Source: CBEUVQ01 sp965546615
Lineage (GTDB): Bacteria > Bacillota > Desulfotomaculia > Desulfotomaculales > Desulfohalotomaculaceae
Assembly: GCA_965546615.1 (NCBI GenBank)
Contig: CBEUVQ010000013.1
Coordinates: 1 to 53,897 of the forward strand
Length of the DNA: 53,897 nucleotides
Reading direction: 5' to 3'
The notes under the pieces were generated by a model, which saw only the letters and a program-made list of their open reading frames with translations, searched no databases and was not told where the DNA came from. A program made the translations under genes and the position numbers. This document shows, piece after piece, positions 1 through 8,469 of this stretch (its first letter is position 1; each line of letters begins with the position of its first letter).

Positions 1-2
1 CT

Positions 3-230
3 TATCAAATTGAAGGAGTGCGGGATATTAAGCCGCGCATTACATCTGCATCAGGCGGAATCAGTATTAATATTCGGGCTGTGGTTTCACCGGATATCAA
101 TATCCCGGAAGTCTCCAAACAAATCCAGCACCGTGTGAAAGATTATATCCTCGAAATAACAGGAATTTCAGTGAGCAGTGTCAAAGTAACGGTAGAGAAT
201 ATATCAACCAACCGTCCCCGGGTAGAATAG
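3..230 (+). CDS. amaP: C-terminal end of AmaP-like alkaline-shock membrane anchor protein (partial)
   Basis: The frame is open from the window edge, so the N-terminus (normally two membrane helices) is missing. The visible 75 residues match the conserved C-terminal part of the Asp23/AmaP group: a short beta-rich segment, then a motif reading VVSPDINIPEVSKQIQHRV and a terminal VKVTVENIS strand. In the family, AmaP tethers Asp23-type proteins to the membrane during envelope stress. The next gene is a DUF2273 membrane protein, the usual neighbour. The GTG at 18 is an internal codon, not a start. The family call is fairly secure; the exact role in this organism is inferred. Confidence 0.75.
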   Translation, partial: YQIEGVRDIKPRITSASGGISINIRAVVSPDINIPEVSKQIQHRVKDYILEITGISVSSVKVTVENISTNRPRVE

Positions 231-248
231 AGTAAAGAGGTGTTAATT

Positions 249-473
249 ATGGGGGGATTTAAGCAGATCATACAAGAAATACTGACTCATCACCAGGGCA
301 AAGCACTGGGGGTGCTTTTTGGCTTGGCTTTTGGTTGGTTTGCCATTAGTTACGGACTTTTTAAAGCATTGTTTGTTGCATTATGTATTGCGATTGGATA
401 TATATTAGGTAAAAGGGCGGACGACAATGCTGATATAAAAAATATTTTTGATAGATTGTTTCGAGGACGATAA
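249..473 (+). CDS. DUF2273 small integral membrane protein
   Basis: Encodes 74 residues with two hydrophobic segments (about 17-34 and 36-53) followed by a charged tail with RADDNADIKN. This is the DUF2273 pattern seen beside Asp23/AmaP genes. I chose ATG 249 over GTG 240 because the AAAGAGG Shine-Dalgarno at 234-240 lies 8 bases upstream of 249 and overlaps the GTG. The gene starts 18 bases after amaP, so the two are probably co-transcribed. The function is unknown; an envelope-stress or membrane-anchoring role is inferred from context only. Confidence 0.75.
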   Translation: MGGFKQIIQEILTHHQGKALGVLFGLAFGWFAISYGLFKALFVALCIAIGYILGKRADDNADIKNIFDRLFRGR

Positions 474-520
474 TACTATAAGCAGAAATTACCCGCTAGT
501 TATTCAGGAGGTAAAATAAT

Positions 521-967
521 TTGAGCAGAAGGCAGGCCAGGGAATCTTCTCTGCAAGTTATTTATGCGCTGGAAATGGGCAGTGAAGATGTAGAAAAAGT
601 TTTTCAGCATGTGTTTGAAGAGTTTGCCACCGGCAGTAAGGCGCAGTCATTTGCCCGCAAACTGGTTAAAGGTGTATTAGAGCATAAAGAAGAATTAGAC
701 GCCGTTATTAAACGCTTATCAAAAGATTGGGACATCAAACGTTTGGCAGTTGTTGACCGCAACATTATGCGGATAGCTTTATATGAAATGCTGTACATTG
801 AAGACATTCCCGATGCCGTATCAGTAAACGAAGCGGTAGAGTTGGCCAAAATGTTTGGCGGAAAAGAATCTGCCAAGTTTGTAAACGGTATTTTAGGGCG
901 GGTTGTTCAAAGCCCGGAAATATATAAACCGCAATCGCAAACAGAACAATCCCTCCCTGTCAGGTAG
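521..967 (+). CDS. nusB: Transcription antitermination factor NusB
   Basis: Encodes 148 residues, the usual size for NusB, which binds boxA RNA with NusE/S10 in rRNA antitermination complexes. The N-terminal SRRQARESSLQVIYALE and the C-terminal YIEDIPDAVSVNEAVELAK and KFVNGILGRV are the signature helices. The start is TTG behind a strong AGGAGGT site. The stop codon (965-967) lies inside the terminator hairpin, so gene and terminator overlap. The last ten or so residues are therefore hairpin-encoded and poorly conserved. Confidence 0.96.
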   Translation: MSRRQARESSLQVIYALEMGSEDVEKVFQHVFEEFATGSKAQSFARKLVKGVLEHKEELDAVIKRLSKDWDIKRLAVVDRNIMRIALYEMLYIEDIPDAVSVNEAVELAKMFGGKESAKFVNGILGRVVQSPEIYKPQSQTEQSLPVR

Positions 968-985
968 GGACGGATTGTTTTTTTG
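945..985 (+). terminator. Intrinsic terminator of the amaP-nusB unit
   Basis: AACAATCC (945-952) pairs with GGATTGTT (972-979). TCCCT (954-958) pairs with AGGGA (966-970) around a 7-base loop, and a T-run follows (978-984). The nusB stop codon sits in the loop and inner arm. Confidence 0.85.
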
Positions 986-1117
986 CTTTTTTGCTCCTAA
1001 AAGAAAACACCGCCGCCGAGGCACCTGCTGCGGTGCTGCGCGTAAACGCGGCGGTATTCAACACGATTTTGATATATTCTGAAAATAAAAAATTTAACAT
1101 CATCATGAGGTACACCA

Positions 1118-2314
1118 ATGCGTATTATTTCGGTTGCTGAATTAACTCGTTATCTTAAAGAGAAGCTTGATAGTGACTCTCTTTTATCTAATATATGGGT
1201 AAAAGGAGAGATATCCAATTTTAAACAATCTGCTTCCGGACACGTTTATTTTACACTCAAAGATGATATCAGCTGCTTAAAAACGGTGATGTTCCGGTCC
1301 CGGGTCAACCGCTTGTTGTTTCAACCTGCCAATGGAATGGCGGTAACAATACGCGGTTATATTTCCGTTTATGAGCGGGACGGTAGTTACCAACTGTATG
1401 CCGAAGAAATGGAGCCGGATGGCCTGGGAGCACTGCATCTGGCGTTTGAACAATTAAAAGAAAAGCTGCAAGCAGAAGGCTTGTTTGATCCTGCCTGTAA
1501 ACGAAAGCTGCCATCGTTCCCCGATACCGTTGCTTTAATCACTTCACCCACCGGAGCGGCATTAAGAGATATGATTAAAATTATTAATAAGCGCTGGCCG
1601 GGTACACAGCTTGTGCTGGTGCCGGTTTTGGTGCAGGGAGAAAATGCTGCTGCTGATATTTGCCGCGGTTTGGAACAGGTCAATCGCTGGGGAAAGGCTG
1701 ATGTTGTCATTGTCGGTCGGGGCGGGGGTTCACTGGAAGAACTGTGGGCATTTAACACTGAGCTTGTAGCTCGGGCAGTAGCTGCTTCAAAAATACCGGT
1801 TGTTTCGGCAGTAGGCCATCAAACTGATTATACCATTTGCGATTTTGCTGCCGATGCTCGGGCTGCAACCCCGTCTGCGGCAGCGGAAATGGTAGTGCCG
1901 AGTCAAGAAGAGATGAAACGGTATCTGCATGTTTTGCACTTGCGTGCTCAACGGGCGGTGCGCCGGTATGTCGGTGATTATCGGCGCCGCTTGACGGCTG
2001 TGCGCCAATCTAAAGTATTAACCGCTCCGCACCGTGTTTTTTTAGATGGCCGCAGGCAGTATACAGACATGCTGCAGAGGGAAATGATTAAAAATGTGCA
2101 GCTGCTGCTGGCCCAGAAGGGCCGGCAGTTGGGAAACCTGGCCGGTGCACTGCAGAGCTTAAGCCCGCTGGCTACATTGGCCAGAGGATACAGCTTATGC
2201 ACCGATGCTGAAGGCGGTATTATTTCATCGGCAGAGCAGGTTTCCTTAGGTTCAAAAGTTAATTTAATACTGCATCAAGGCAAGTTAGTTTGTACAGTAA
2301 ACCAAAAGGAATAG
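1118..2314 (+). CDS. xseA: Exodeoxyribonuclease VII large subunit
   Basis: Encodes 398 residues, typical for XseA. There is an N-terminal OB-fold (about 1-100; IWVKGEISNFKQSASGHVYFT) followed by the catalytic region with DVVIVGRGGGSLEELWAFN and PVVSAVGHQTDYTICDFAADARAATPS (quoted in shorter family form), then a coiled-coil C-terminus. The enzyme degrades single-stranded DNA as a complex with several XseB subunits. Here xseB is two genes downstream, separated by folD and fchA. The ATG at 1118 has a GAGG site about 8 bases upstream. It is the first gene after the nusB terminator, so a promoter should lie in 986-1117, though none is obvious. Confidence 0.96.
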   Translation: MRIISVAELTRYLKEKLDSDSLLSNIWVKGEISNFKQSASGHVYFTLKDDISCLKTVMFRSRVNRLLFQPANGMAVTIRGYISVYERDGSYQLYAEEMEPDGLGALHLAFEQLKEKLQAEGLFDPACKRKLPSFPDTVALITSPTGAALRDMIKIINKRWPGTQLVLVPVLVQGENAAADICRGLEQVNRWGKADVVIVGRGGGSLEELWAFNTELVARAVAASKIPVVSAVGHQTDYTICDFAADARAATPSAAAEMVVPSQEEMKRYLHVLHLRAQRAVRRYVGDYRRRLTAVRQSKVLTAPHRVFLDGRRQYTDMLQREMIKNVQLLLAQKGRQLGNLAGALQSLSPLATLARGYSLCTDAEGGIISSAEQVSLGSKVNLILHQGKLVCTVNQKE

Positions 2315-2324
2315 AGGGATGATG

Positions 2325-3191
2325 ATGGCTAAAATTTTGGATGGAAAGAAAATTGCTGCAGCCGTTAAAGAAGAGCTGAAAAATGAGGTTTTGCAGTGGC
2401 AGGCCAAAGATATCAACCCCTGCCTGGGTGTAATGTTAGTAGGTAATGATCCGGCATCATTGGCTTATGCAAAATTTTTAGAGAAAGTTTCCGCCGGTGT
2501 AAACATTAAGTTTTATTTAAAAAAATTAGCGGATACAGTGGATGAAGATACAGTTTTGGAAGCAGTAGATGAACTTAACCGTGACAAAAATGTGCATGGT
2601 ATTTTAATATTGATGCCGCTGCCAAAGCATATTGACAAGCAAAGGGTAATGGATGCCATTCTGCCGGCGAAAGATGTTGACGGCATGCACCCGGTGAACC
2701 GGGGCTATATCCTGGGGGGCGGGCAGTGTATTTGTCCGGCTACACCGCTTTCCTGCTTAGAAATTTTGCACCGCTCCGGTATAAGTTTGACCGGCAAGCA
2801 TGCAGTTATTGTCGGCCGAGGAGAGACTGTGGGAAAACCGTTAATTTATATGGCTTTGGCAGAAAATGCCACCGTAACGGTTTGCCATTCTAAAACCCCT
2901 GATATTGCAAGCTATACAAAGCAGGCAGATGTGATTTTTTCTGCAGTGGGTAAGCCCGGTTTAATTACTGCCGATATGGTTAAACAGGGAGCAGTGGTGA
3001 TAGATGCCGGTATCAGTGAAGTAAACGGTGAAATCCGCGGAGATGTTGACTACCAAGCAGTGAAAGAGGTGGCAGGTGCCATTACGCCGGTACCCGGTGG
3101 TGTGGGAAGTTTAACCACCGTAATGATGATGAAAAACCTTCTTAACGGCTTATCGATGCAGCAGGCTTTCAAAAAAACAACCACTGATTGA
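2325..3191 (+). CDS. folD: Methylene-tetrahydrofolate dehydrogenase FolD, probably without cyclohydrolase activity
   Basis: FolD normally interconverts methylene-THF, methenyl-THF and formyl-THF. The NADP-binding domain is intact (VIVGRGETVGKPL, about 160-172, and PVPGGVGSLTT near the end), as is DVDGMHP. However, the tyrosine-plus-four lysine (E. coli Lys54) is Leu52 within AYAKFLEK, and the glutamine of the V-Q-L-P-L-P motif (E. coli Gln98) is Leu in ILILMPLP. Both are catalytic in the cyclohydrolase half-reaction. The next gene, fchA, can provide that activity. Of three ATGs (2319, 2322, 2325), 2325 best fits the GAGGG at 2314-2318. Family call sure; loss of the second activity is inference. 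Confidence 0.93.
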   Translation: MAKILDGKKIAAAVKEELKNEVLQWQAKDINPCLGVMLVGNDPASLAYAKFLEKVSAGVNIKFYLKKLADTVDEDTVLEAVDELNRDKNVHGILILMPLPKHIDKQRVMDAILPAKDVDGMHPVNRGYILGGGQCICPATPLSCLEILHRSGISLTGKHAVIVGRGETVGKPLIYMALAENATVTVCHSKTPDIASYTKQADVIFSAVGKPGLITADMVKQGAVVIDAGISEVNGEIRGDVDYQAVKEVAGAITPVPGGVGSLTTVMMMKNLLNGLSMQQAFKKTTTD

Positions 3192-3263
3192 TGAAGAGTT
3201 CAATTTATTGAGGCCTAAGTACACCAATCTTGCTAAACTTAACGTAAAGGCGGTATAAATAAT

Positions 3264-3905
3264 ATGAATGAAACTAAAGACATCTTCAAAAAGAGTGTTG
3301 AAGATTTTTTGAGTGCAGCAGCATCTTCCGCACCTACCCCGGGTGGGGGCAGTGTGGCCGCTTTTACCGGGGCGCTTAGTGCAGCATTGCTGCAAATGGT
3401 TGGCAGCCTGACAGTCGGAAAGAAAAAATATGCTGACGTCGAAGAAGAAATTAAGCAGCTGATCAGTAAGGCAAACCAACAAATGGAGCAGCTTAAAAAG
3501 TTGGCTTATCAGGATATGGATCACTTTAACACCTTTATGCAGGTGCTAAGTCTGCCGAAAGATACCGCTGAGCAGGCTAAAGTGCGGGATGAAAAATTGC
3601 AGTGTGCGCTGAAAGAAGCCACCGAGACACCGATGGCTGCTGCCGCTGCCGGCTTGGAGCTTCTTAAGCTCGCCTGCCGTGTGGCTGAGATCGGAACCAA
3701 GACAGCAGTTAGCGATGCCGGTGTGGCTGCTTTGTTGGCGGATGCGATGATTGAAGCCTCTTTAATTACCGCTGATTGCAATTTAATACGAATTAAGGAT
3801 CAATCCTATGTCAACGAATCGAGCATTAAGAAAGATCGCTTGCAGCGTGAAGCAAAAGAACTAAAAGAAAAAACACTGAAATTTATGCGCCAGCGGATGC
3901 AGTAA
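3264..3905 (+). CDS. fchA: Methenyl-tetrahydrofolate cyclohydrolase / formimino-THF cyclodeaminase
   Basis: Encodes 213 residues of the FTCD_C family, the stand-alone all-helical cyclodeaminase fold. The motif SAAASSAPTPGGGSVAAFTG near residues 14-33 is diagnostic, as is SDAGVAALLADAM around 150. Family members either release ammonia from formimino-THF or, in acetogens and purine fermenters, hydrolyse methenyl-THF. Placement directly after a FolD that lacks cyclohydrolase residues favours the second role. The ribosome site (AAAGGCGG) is weak. It is followed 11 bases later by xseB. Confidence 0.9.
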   Translation: MNETKDIFKKSVEDFLSAAASSAPTPGGGSVAAFTGALSAALLQMVGSLTVGKKKYADVEEEIKQLISKANQQMEQLKKLAYQDMDHFNTFMQVLSLPKDTAEQAKVRDEKLQCALKEATETPMAAAAAGLELLKLACRVAEIGTKTAVSDAGVAALLADAMIEASLITADCNLIRIKDQSYVNESSIKKDRLQREAKELKEKTLKFMRQRMQ

Positions 3906-3916
3906 GGAGGTTTCTA

Positions 3917-4159
3917 ATGTCAAACAACGAGAAGAGCTTTGAACAAGCCCTGACTCGCTTAGAAGAAGTAGTGAAACTGTTGGAAGACGGCCAGCTGCCG
4001 TTGGATGAAGCACTGAAATTATTTGCTGAAGGAATTGAGCTCGGCAGTATTTGCCATCGGCAATTGGAAGCGGCTGAAAAATCGATTAATAAGTTGGTTG
4101 AAAACGCAGACGGTGAGCTGATTTTAAAAGAAACCGACGATCTCGGAGGGCTGGATTAA
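3917..4159 (+). CDS. xseB: Exodeoxyribonuclease VII small subunit
   Basis: Encodes 80 residues with the XseB core FEQALTRLEEVVKLLEDG and LPLDEALKLFAEGIEL, a two-helix coil that packs on XseA. A strong AAGGAGG precedes the ATG. The stop codon overlaps the ispA start (TAATG at 4157-4161), indicating translational coupling. Confidence 0.95.
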   Translation: MSNNEKSFEQALTRLEEVVKLLEDGQLPLDEALKLFAEGIELGSICHRQLEAAEKSINKLVENADGELILKETDDLGGLD

Positions 4160-5040
4160 TGAATTTTTTGCAGCAGTTGAAACAGCGTGCGCAGTTAGTT
4201 GAAGAAGCATTAGATCAGTTAATTCCGCCGGAAAATGATTATCCGCAAACTATACATCAGGCGATGCGCTACAGTTTAATGGCCGGGGGGAAAAGACTTC
4301 GTCCTGCATTAGTGATCGGTGCCGCCGAGGCTGTCGGTGCCGACTATAAGCATGTGATGCCGGCGGCTTGTGCGGTGGAATTGATTCATACTTATTCGCT
4401 GATTCATGATGATCTGCCGGCCATGGATAATGATGATTTGCGCCGGGGCAAACCAACCAATCATAAAGTTTTTGGAGAAGCAACCGCCATTTTGGCCGGT
4501 GATGCGCTTTTGACGCTGGCATTTGGTTTAATGGCGCAAATCAGAGATGCTCGGGCGGAAGCGGTGGTGCAAACGATTGATGAATTGGCTGATGCAGCCG
4601 GCTCAAAAGGATTGATTGGCGGGCAAGTAGTAGATACACTTTCTGCTGATAAAAAAATAGACGGCAAAACTTTGGAATATATTCATCGCAATAAAACAGG
4701 GGCGCTGTTTCGGGCAGCGGTGCGCTGCGGTGCCATTTTAGGCAATGCTTCGCAGCAGCAGCTGCAAGCTTTAACGGAATATGCCGAGAATTTAGGTTTG
4801 GCTTTTCAAATTATCGATGATATTCTTGACATTGAAGGCGATTCTGCTAAAATCGGCAAGCCGGTAGGAAGTGATGAGAAAAATCATAAAGCTACCTATC
4901 CAGCATTTTACGGTATGGAGAAAGCAAGAGAAAAAGCTTTAACGGCGGCGAACAATGCCATAAATTCGCTTAAAATTTTTGGTCCGGAAGCGGAATTTTT
5001 GCGCAGCACAATGCATTTTATTATTAACAGAGACCATTAA
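4159..5040 (+). CDS. ispA: Farnesyl diphosphate synthase (polyprenyl synthetase family)
   Basis: Encodes 293 residues. It has both aspartate-rich motifs of trans-isoprenyl synthases: DDLPAMDNDD (first, around residue 83) and DDILD (second, around 223), plus GGKRLRP and the GGQVVD loop. It condenses IPP with DMAPP and GPP to give FPP for undecaprenyl and quinone synthesis. It overlaps xseB by one base. Separated from dxs, which makes the isoprenoid precursor, only by the OLE RNA and oapA. Confidence 0.95.
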   Translation: MNFLQQLKQRAQLVEEALDQLIPPENDYPQTIHQAMRYSLMAGGKRLRPALVIGAAEAVGADYKHVMPAACAVELIHTYSLIHDDLPAMDNDDLRRGKPTNHKVFGEATAILAGDALLTLAFGLMAQIRDARAEAVVQTIDELADAAGSKGLIGGQVVDTLSADKKIDGKTLEYIHRNKTGALFRAAVRCGAILGNASQQQLQALTEYAENLGLAFQIIDDILDIEGDSAKIGKPVGSDEKNHKATYPAFYGMEKAREKALTAANNAINSLKIFGPEAEFLRSTMHFIINRDH

Positions 5041-5158
5041 CTAAATGCAAAATGTTATAAAACTGAATAACAAGCATTGCGGCAGAGAGTTGGTTATCCG
5101 CATTTGATTAAGTGCGTTAAAAACAACTAATCTGCAGATAAGTAGTTGATTAGCGAAT

Positions 5159-5188
5159 TTGTATAGTATGCTGAAGTTATGCTATAAT
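5159..5188 (+). promoter_or_regulatory. Extended -10 promoter for the OLE RNA
   Basis: TTGTAT (5159-5164), an 18-base spacer and TATAAT (5183-5188) preceded by TGC, an extended -10. It would start transcription near 5195, just ahead of the OLE RNA, giving it a source independent of the ispA operon. Sequence-only prediction. Confidence 0.65.
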
Positions 5189-5195
5189 TTTTTTA

Positions 5196-5820
5196 AGCAA
5201 AACAAAATAAGTGATACAGTATCCTAGTCAGAATTGCCTTTTCGAAGACGGGGCTAAAAATCCGTTAAGGGCACATCGATGAAGTTCCTGGTGTTGGCTT
5301 TCGACGCCCAGTCGGGGGCTGATACTGGGAGTTAAGGTAATAGGGCAGCCTGCAATGGCATGCGGGAATTGACCCTGTTTCCGTGGAGGCCCAAGTGCGT
5401 GGGGAGCCGTTTAGTCGAGACGGCAAACTATGGCTTGGGGTAAGAACCTGCACGTGGTGATTCTGCGTGCAGCGTAGCCTGCCTTGAGTGGTAGCGGTGA
5501 ATTCCAATAAGTACTATGTTTAGTTTGGGCCCATTCTAAATATAGTCGGATGAAACCGTTATTGCAAAAGAGGCTAGAAAAGGATTAATTCTGTTGAGGA
5601 AAACTCCTAGGCTGTCTGGTGAATCCAGGACTGATCGGGGATTGCAGTGCGGACTAAGTGGTAATCTAGCCCCGAAACCGGTAACGGTCGGAGAAAGCCT
5701 TAAAGGGAAACCGCTGGTATGGCGACAGCCAGTGGCTTTCTGGGAAAACCTGCTAGACCTAAGCCGCAATATTTACCCGATGAGTTATCACTTATGAAGA
5801 ATCGTTAATCTTTAATTCGG
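5196..5820 (+). ncRNA. ole: OLE RNA (ornate large extremophilic RNA)
   Basis: About 620 bases between ispA and oapA-dxs with no credible protein but dense local structure. Examples are CTGCACG (5448-5454) pairing with CGTGCAG (5466-5472), and GCCGT (5406-5410) with ACGGC (5420-5424). Length, structure and position match OLE RNA, which in Bacillus halodurans lies in the same ispA-OLE-oapA-dxs order. OLE forms a membrane ribonucleoprotein with OapA and is linked to Mg2+ homeostasis and to cold and alcohol stress. I identify it by context, size and structure rather than alignment; ends are approximate. Three short ORFs inside are on both strands, lack ribosome sites and are not genes. Confidence 0.85.
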
Positions 5821-5822
5821 GG

Positions 5823-5848
5823 GGCTGCTGTTAAGCAGCCTTTGTTTT
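5823..5848 (+). terminator. Intrinsic terminator at the 3' end of the OLE RNA
   Basis: GGCTGCT (5823-5829), loop GTTA, AGCAGCC (5834-5840), then TTTGTTTT. It would end a free-standing OLE transcript, with read-through giving oapA-dxs mRNA. Confidence 0.8.
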
Positions 5849-5940
5849 ATACATATAACAAACTTTACATAACGGCAATTAATGGATAAAATAACATTTG
5901 AACAGCGGAATAATTGAATTTACTTATGAGGTGGTAATGT

Positions 5941-6525
5941 TTGGGCAATAATAAGACCGGTGGCTTGGGTAAGTATATTTTTTTTATTGCCATCGGCTCA
6001 TTTTCTCTGGCGATATTTTTTTCGGTTATATCAGAATTATTGGTACGTCAACTTGAGAGTATCGCGTTATCATTTATTATTCTGTTAGGGATAATCTTTA
6101 TCGGGATTGTTTCCGATGTATTGGGCACAGCGGTAGCGGCGGCCCAAGAAGCACCTTTTCACGCTAAGTCAACCAAACGGGTGTTGGGTGCCCAACAAGG
6201 AGTAATGCTGATCCGCAATGCAGATAAAGTTGCTAATATTGCCAACGATGTGATTGGCGATATTGCAGGCACTGTATCCGGTGCATTGGGCATTTCAATA
6301 GTTGCCCGCATTCTAATATTATACCCCGATTTGGAGCATTTTGTATTAAGCATTTTAATAACTGCATTGGTTGCTTCACTTACAATTACCGGCAAAGCAG
6401 TAGGGAAGAGCTTTGCGCTGACTAATGCCAACAGCATTATATTTTTTGCAGGTAAAGTGATAGCAAATATGGAAAAAATAATTGGTCGTGATCCGTATCG
6501 TAAAAATCGTCGCAATAAAAATTAG
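5941..6525 (+). CDS. oapA: OLE-associated membrane protein OapA
   Basis: Encodes 194 residues with four hydrophobic segments (about 10-30, 38-60, 112-130 and 134-150). The conserved loop SDVLGTAVAAAQEAPFHAKS, with the following GAQQGVMLIRNADKVANI and DVIGDIAGTVSG, is the hallmark of the family that binds OLE RNA at the membrane. The TTG start follows GAGGTGG with 6-base spacing; an ATG at 5937 is out of frame and stops at once. It lies just after the OLE RNA and 24 bases before dxs, as in other OLE-bearing Firmicutes. Confidence 0.88.
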   Translation: MGNNKTGGLGKYIFFIAIGSFSLAIFFSVISELLVRQLESIALSFIILLGIIFIGIVSDVLGTAVAAAQEAPFHAKSTKRVLGAQQGVMLIRNADKVANIANDVIGDIAGTVSGALGISIVARILILYPDLEHFVLSILITALVASLTITGKAVGKSFALTNANSIIFFAGKVIANMEKIIGRDPYRKNRRNKN

Positions 6526-6549
6526 CGACAAAAAGGTGGTTTAACAATT

Positions 6550-8448
6550 TTGACACTGCTCAATAACATTCATCAACCGAAAGATGTTAGAAAATTAAAT
6601 CATAAAGAATTAAACACCTTGGCCGGCGAACTGCGTCAGACAATAATTGAAACAGTAGCCAAAAACGGCGGACACTTAGCGCCTAACTTAGGAACGGTAG
6701 AGCTTACGCTTGCTTTGCACCGCGTTTTTGATACCACAAAAGATAAAATAATTTTTGACGTTGGACATCAGTGCTATGCGCACAAACTGCTGACCGGCAG
6801 AAGGGATGAATTTAGTACGCTGCGCCGACATCAAGGTGTTTCCGGTTTTCCCCGCTGCTCGGAAAGCATTCATGATGCCTTCGGTACCGGTCACAGCAGC
6901 ACATCGATATCCGCAGCATTAGGAATGGCGGTAGCACGCGATTTATCTAAAAATGACTATTCGGTTATTGCGGTAATCGGAGATGGAGCAATGACCGGCG
7001 GTATGGCTTTTGAGGCTTTAAATCATGCCGGCCATTTGGGAACAGACCTAATTGTGGTACTTAATGATAATGAAATGAGTATTGGTGAAAATGTTGGCGG
7101 CTTATCAAAATATTTAACTCGGATTCGTACCGATCCGAAGTATACCCGCGGTAAAGATGAGATTGAGAACCTGCTTAATAAACTGCCGATTGGTAAGCAG
7201 GTATTAAAAGTAGCGGAAAGACTGAAAGACAGTTTTAAATATTTGGTTGTGCCGGGTATGCTTTTTGAAGAATTGGGCTTTACTTATTTAGGGCCGATTG
7301 ACGGCCATAATATAGAAGATATTACCGCTGTGTTAAAACAGGCCAAAGCGGTAAAAGGTCCTGTTTTAATACATGTCATTACCACTAAAGGTAAAGGCTA
7401 CCACCCGGCTGAAGAAAATCCCGATAAATTTCACGGGGTTGGTCCCTTTGATATTGTGTCCGGGGAGGTAATTAAAAGCAGCGGACCACCTACATATACA
7501 TCAGTTTTTAGTGATACATTAATTAAATTGGCAGAAAAGGACGATAAAATTTTAGCGATAACTGCTGCAATGGCCAGCGGAACCGGCTTGGCAAAATTTG
7601 CATCAGTTTATCCGAAGCGCTTTTTTGATGTCGGCATTGCTGAACAGCACGCCGTTACTTTGGCTGCCGGCATGGCGGTCAGCGGCTATAAGCCGGTGGT
7701 GGCTATTTACTCGACATTTATGCAGCGGGCGTATGATCAAGTGCTGCATGATGTTTGCCTGCAGAACTTACCGGTAGTATTTGCCATTGACCGGGCAGGT
7801 ATTGTGGGCGATGACGGTGCTACCCATCAAGGCGTGTTTGATATATCATTTTTGCGTTCCATTCCGAATATTACCATAATGGCACCAAAAGACGAAAATG
7901 AACTGCAGCATATGCTGAAAACCGCGGTGGAACTTAACGCTCCCTGTGCTGTGCGCTACCCGCGCGGAGCAGGAATTGGAGCAGCGATGGATGATAATCT
8001 GCTGGCACTGCCGGTGGGACAAGCAGAAGTACTGCGCCGCGGCGGTGATTTAACGCTGTTGGGGATTGGCAGTACTGTAAACACTGCGCAAAAAGCAGCA
8101 GAAGAATTGGCAATGCTGGGTGTGCAGACTACAGTGATTAATGCGCGTTTTGTCAAACCGTTGGATGAAGAAACTATCTGCCACTATGCTTCACAAACTG
8201 GGAAATTAGTTATTTTAGAAGAACATGTACTTGCAGGTGGTTTTGGCAGTGCGGTGCTGGAATTGTTGGAAGCAAAAGGATTAAATAATGCCGTAAAAGT
8301 GACGCGTATTGGCATACCTGATGTTTTTGTCGAACACGGACATGCTTCGATTATGAGAGAAATATACAACTTAACGGTAAACGGAGCGGTAACCAAAGCA
8401 CTAAATTTATTTGGCAGAAGACCGAAACTAAAAGCTGTACAAGAATAA
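6550..8448 (+). CDS. dxs: 1-deoxy-D-xylulose-5-phosphate synthase
   Basis: Encodes 632 residues, full length for this thiamine-diphosphate enzyme of the MEP pathway (pyruvate + glyceraldehyde-3-phosphate to DXP). Visible landmarks are GHQCYAHKLLTGR, the ThDP motif GDGAMTGGMAFEALNHAG (about 142-159), the transketolase centre region RFFDVGIAEQHAVTLAAG and the C-terminal EEHVLAGGFGSAV. The start is a TTG 11 bases after AAAGGTGG. In the isoprenoid neighbourhood with ispA. Confidence 0.97.
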   Translation: MTLLNNIHQPKDVRKLNHKELNTLAGELRQTIIETVAKNGGHLAPNLGTVELTLALHRVFDTTKDKIIFDVGHQCYAHKLLTGRRDEFSTLRRHQGVSGFPRCSESIHDAFGTGHSSTSISAALGMAVARDLSKNDYSVIAVIGDGAMTGGMAFEALNHAGHLGTDLIVVLNDNEMSIGENVGGLSKYLTRIRTDPKYTRGKDEIENLLNKLPIGKQVLKVAERLKDSFKYLVVPGMLFEELGFTYLGPIDGHNIEDITAVLKQAKAVKGPVLIHVITTKGKGYHPAEENPDKFHGVGPFDIVSGEVIKSSGPPTYTSVFSDTLIKLAEKDDKILAITAAMASGTGLAKFASVYPKRFFDVGIAEQHAVTLAAGMAVSGYKPVVAIYSTFMQRAYDQVLHDVCLQNLPVVFAIDRAGIVGDDGATHQGVFDISFLRSIPNITIMAPKDENELQHMLKTAVELNAPCAVRYPRGAGIGAAMDDNLLALPVGQAEVLRRGGDLTLLGIGSTVNTAQKAAEELAMLGVQTTVINARFVKPLDEETICHYASQTGKLVILEEHVLAGGFGSAVLELLEAKGLNNAVKVTRIGIPDVFVEHGHASIMREIYNLTVNGAVTKALNLFGRRPKLKAVQE

Positions 8449-8469
8449 CAGCGTTATATGGAGGTATTT

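Noticed and set aside
5265..5797. Three ORFs of 67-80 codons on both strands
   Set aside because: They lie inside the OLE RNA, lack ribosome sites and known motifs, and their reading frames follow the RNA's base-paired structure.
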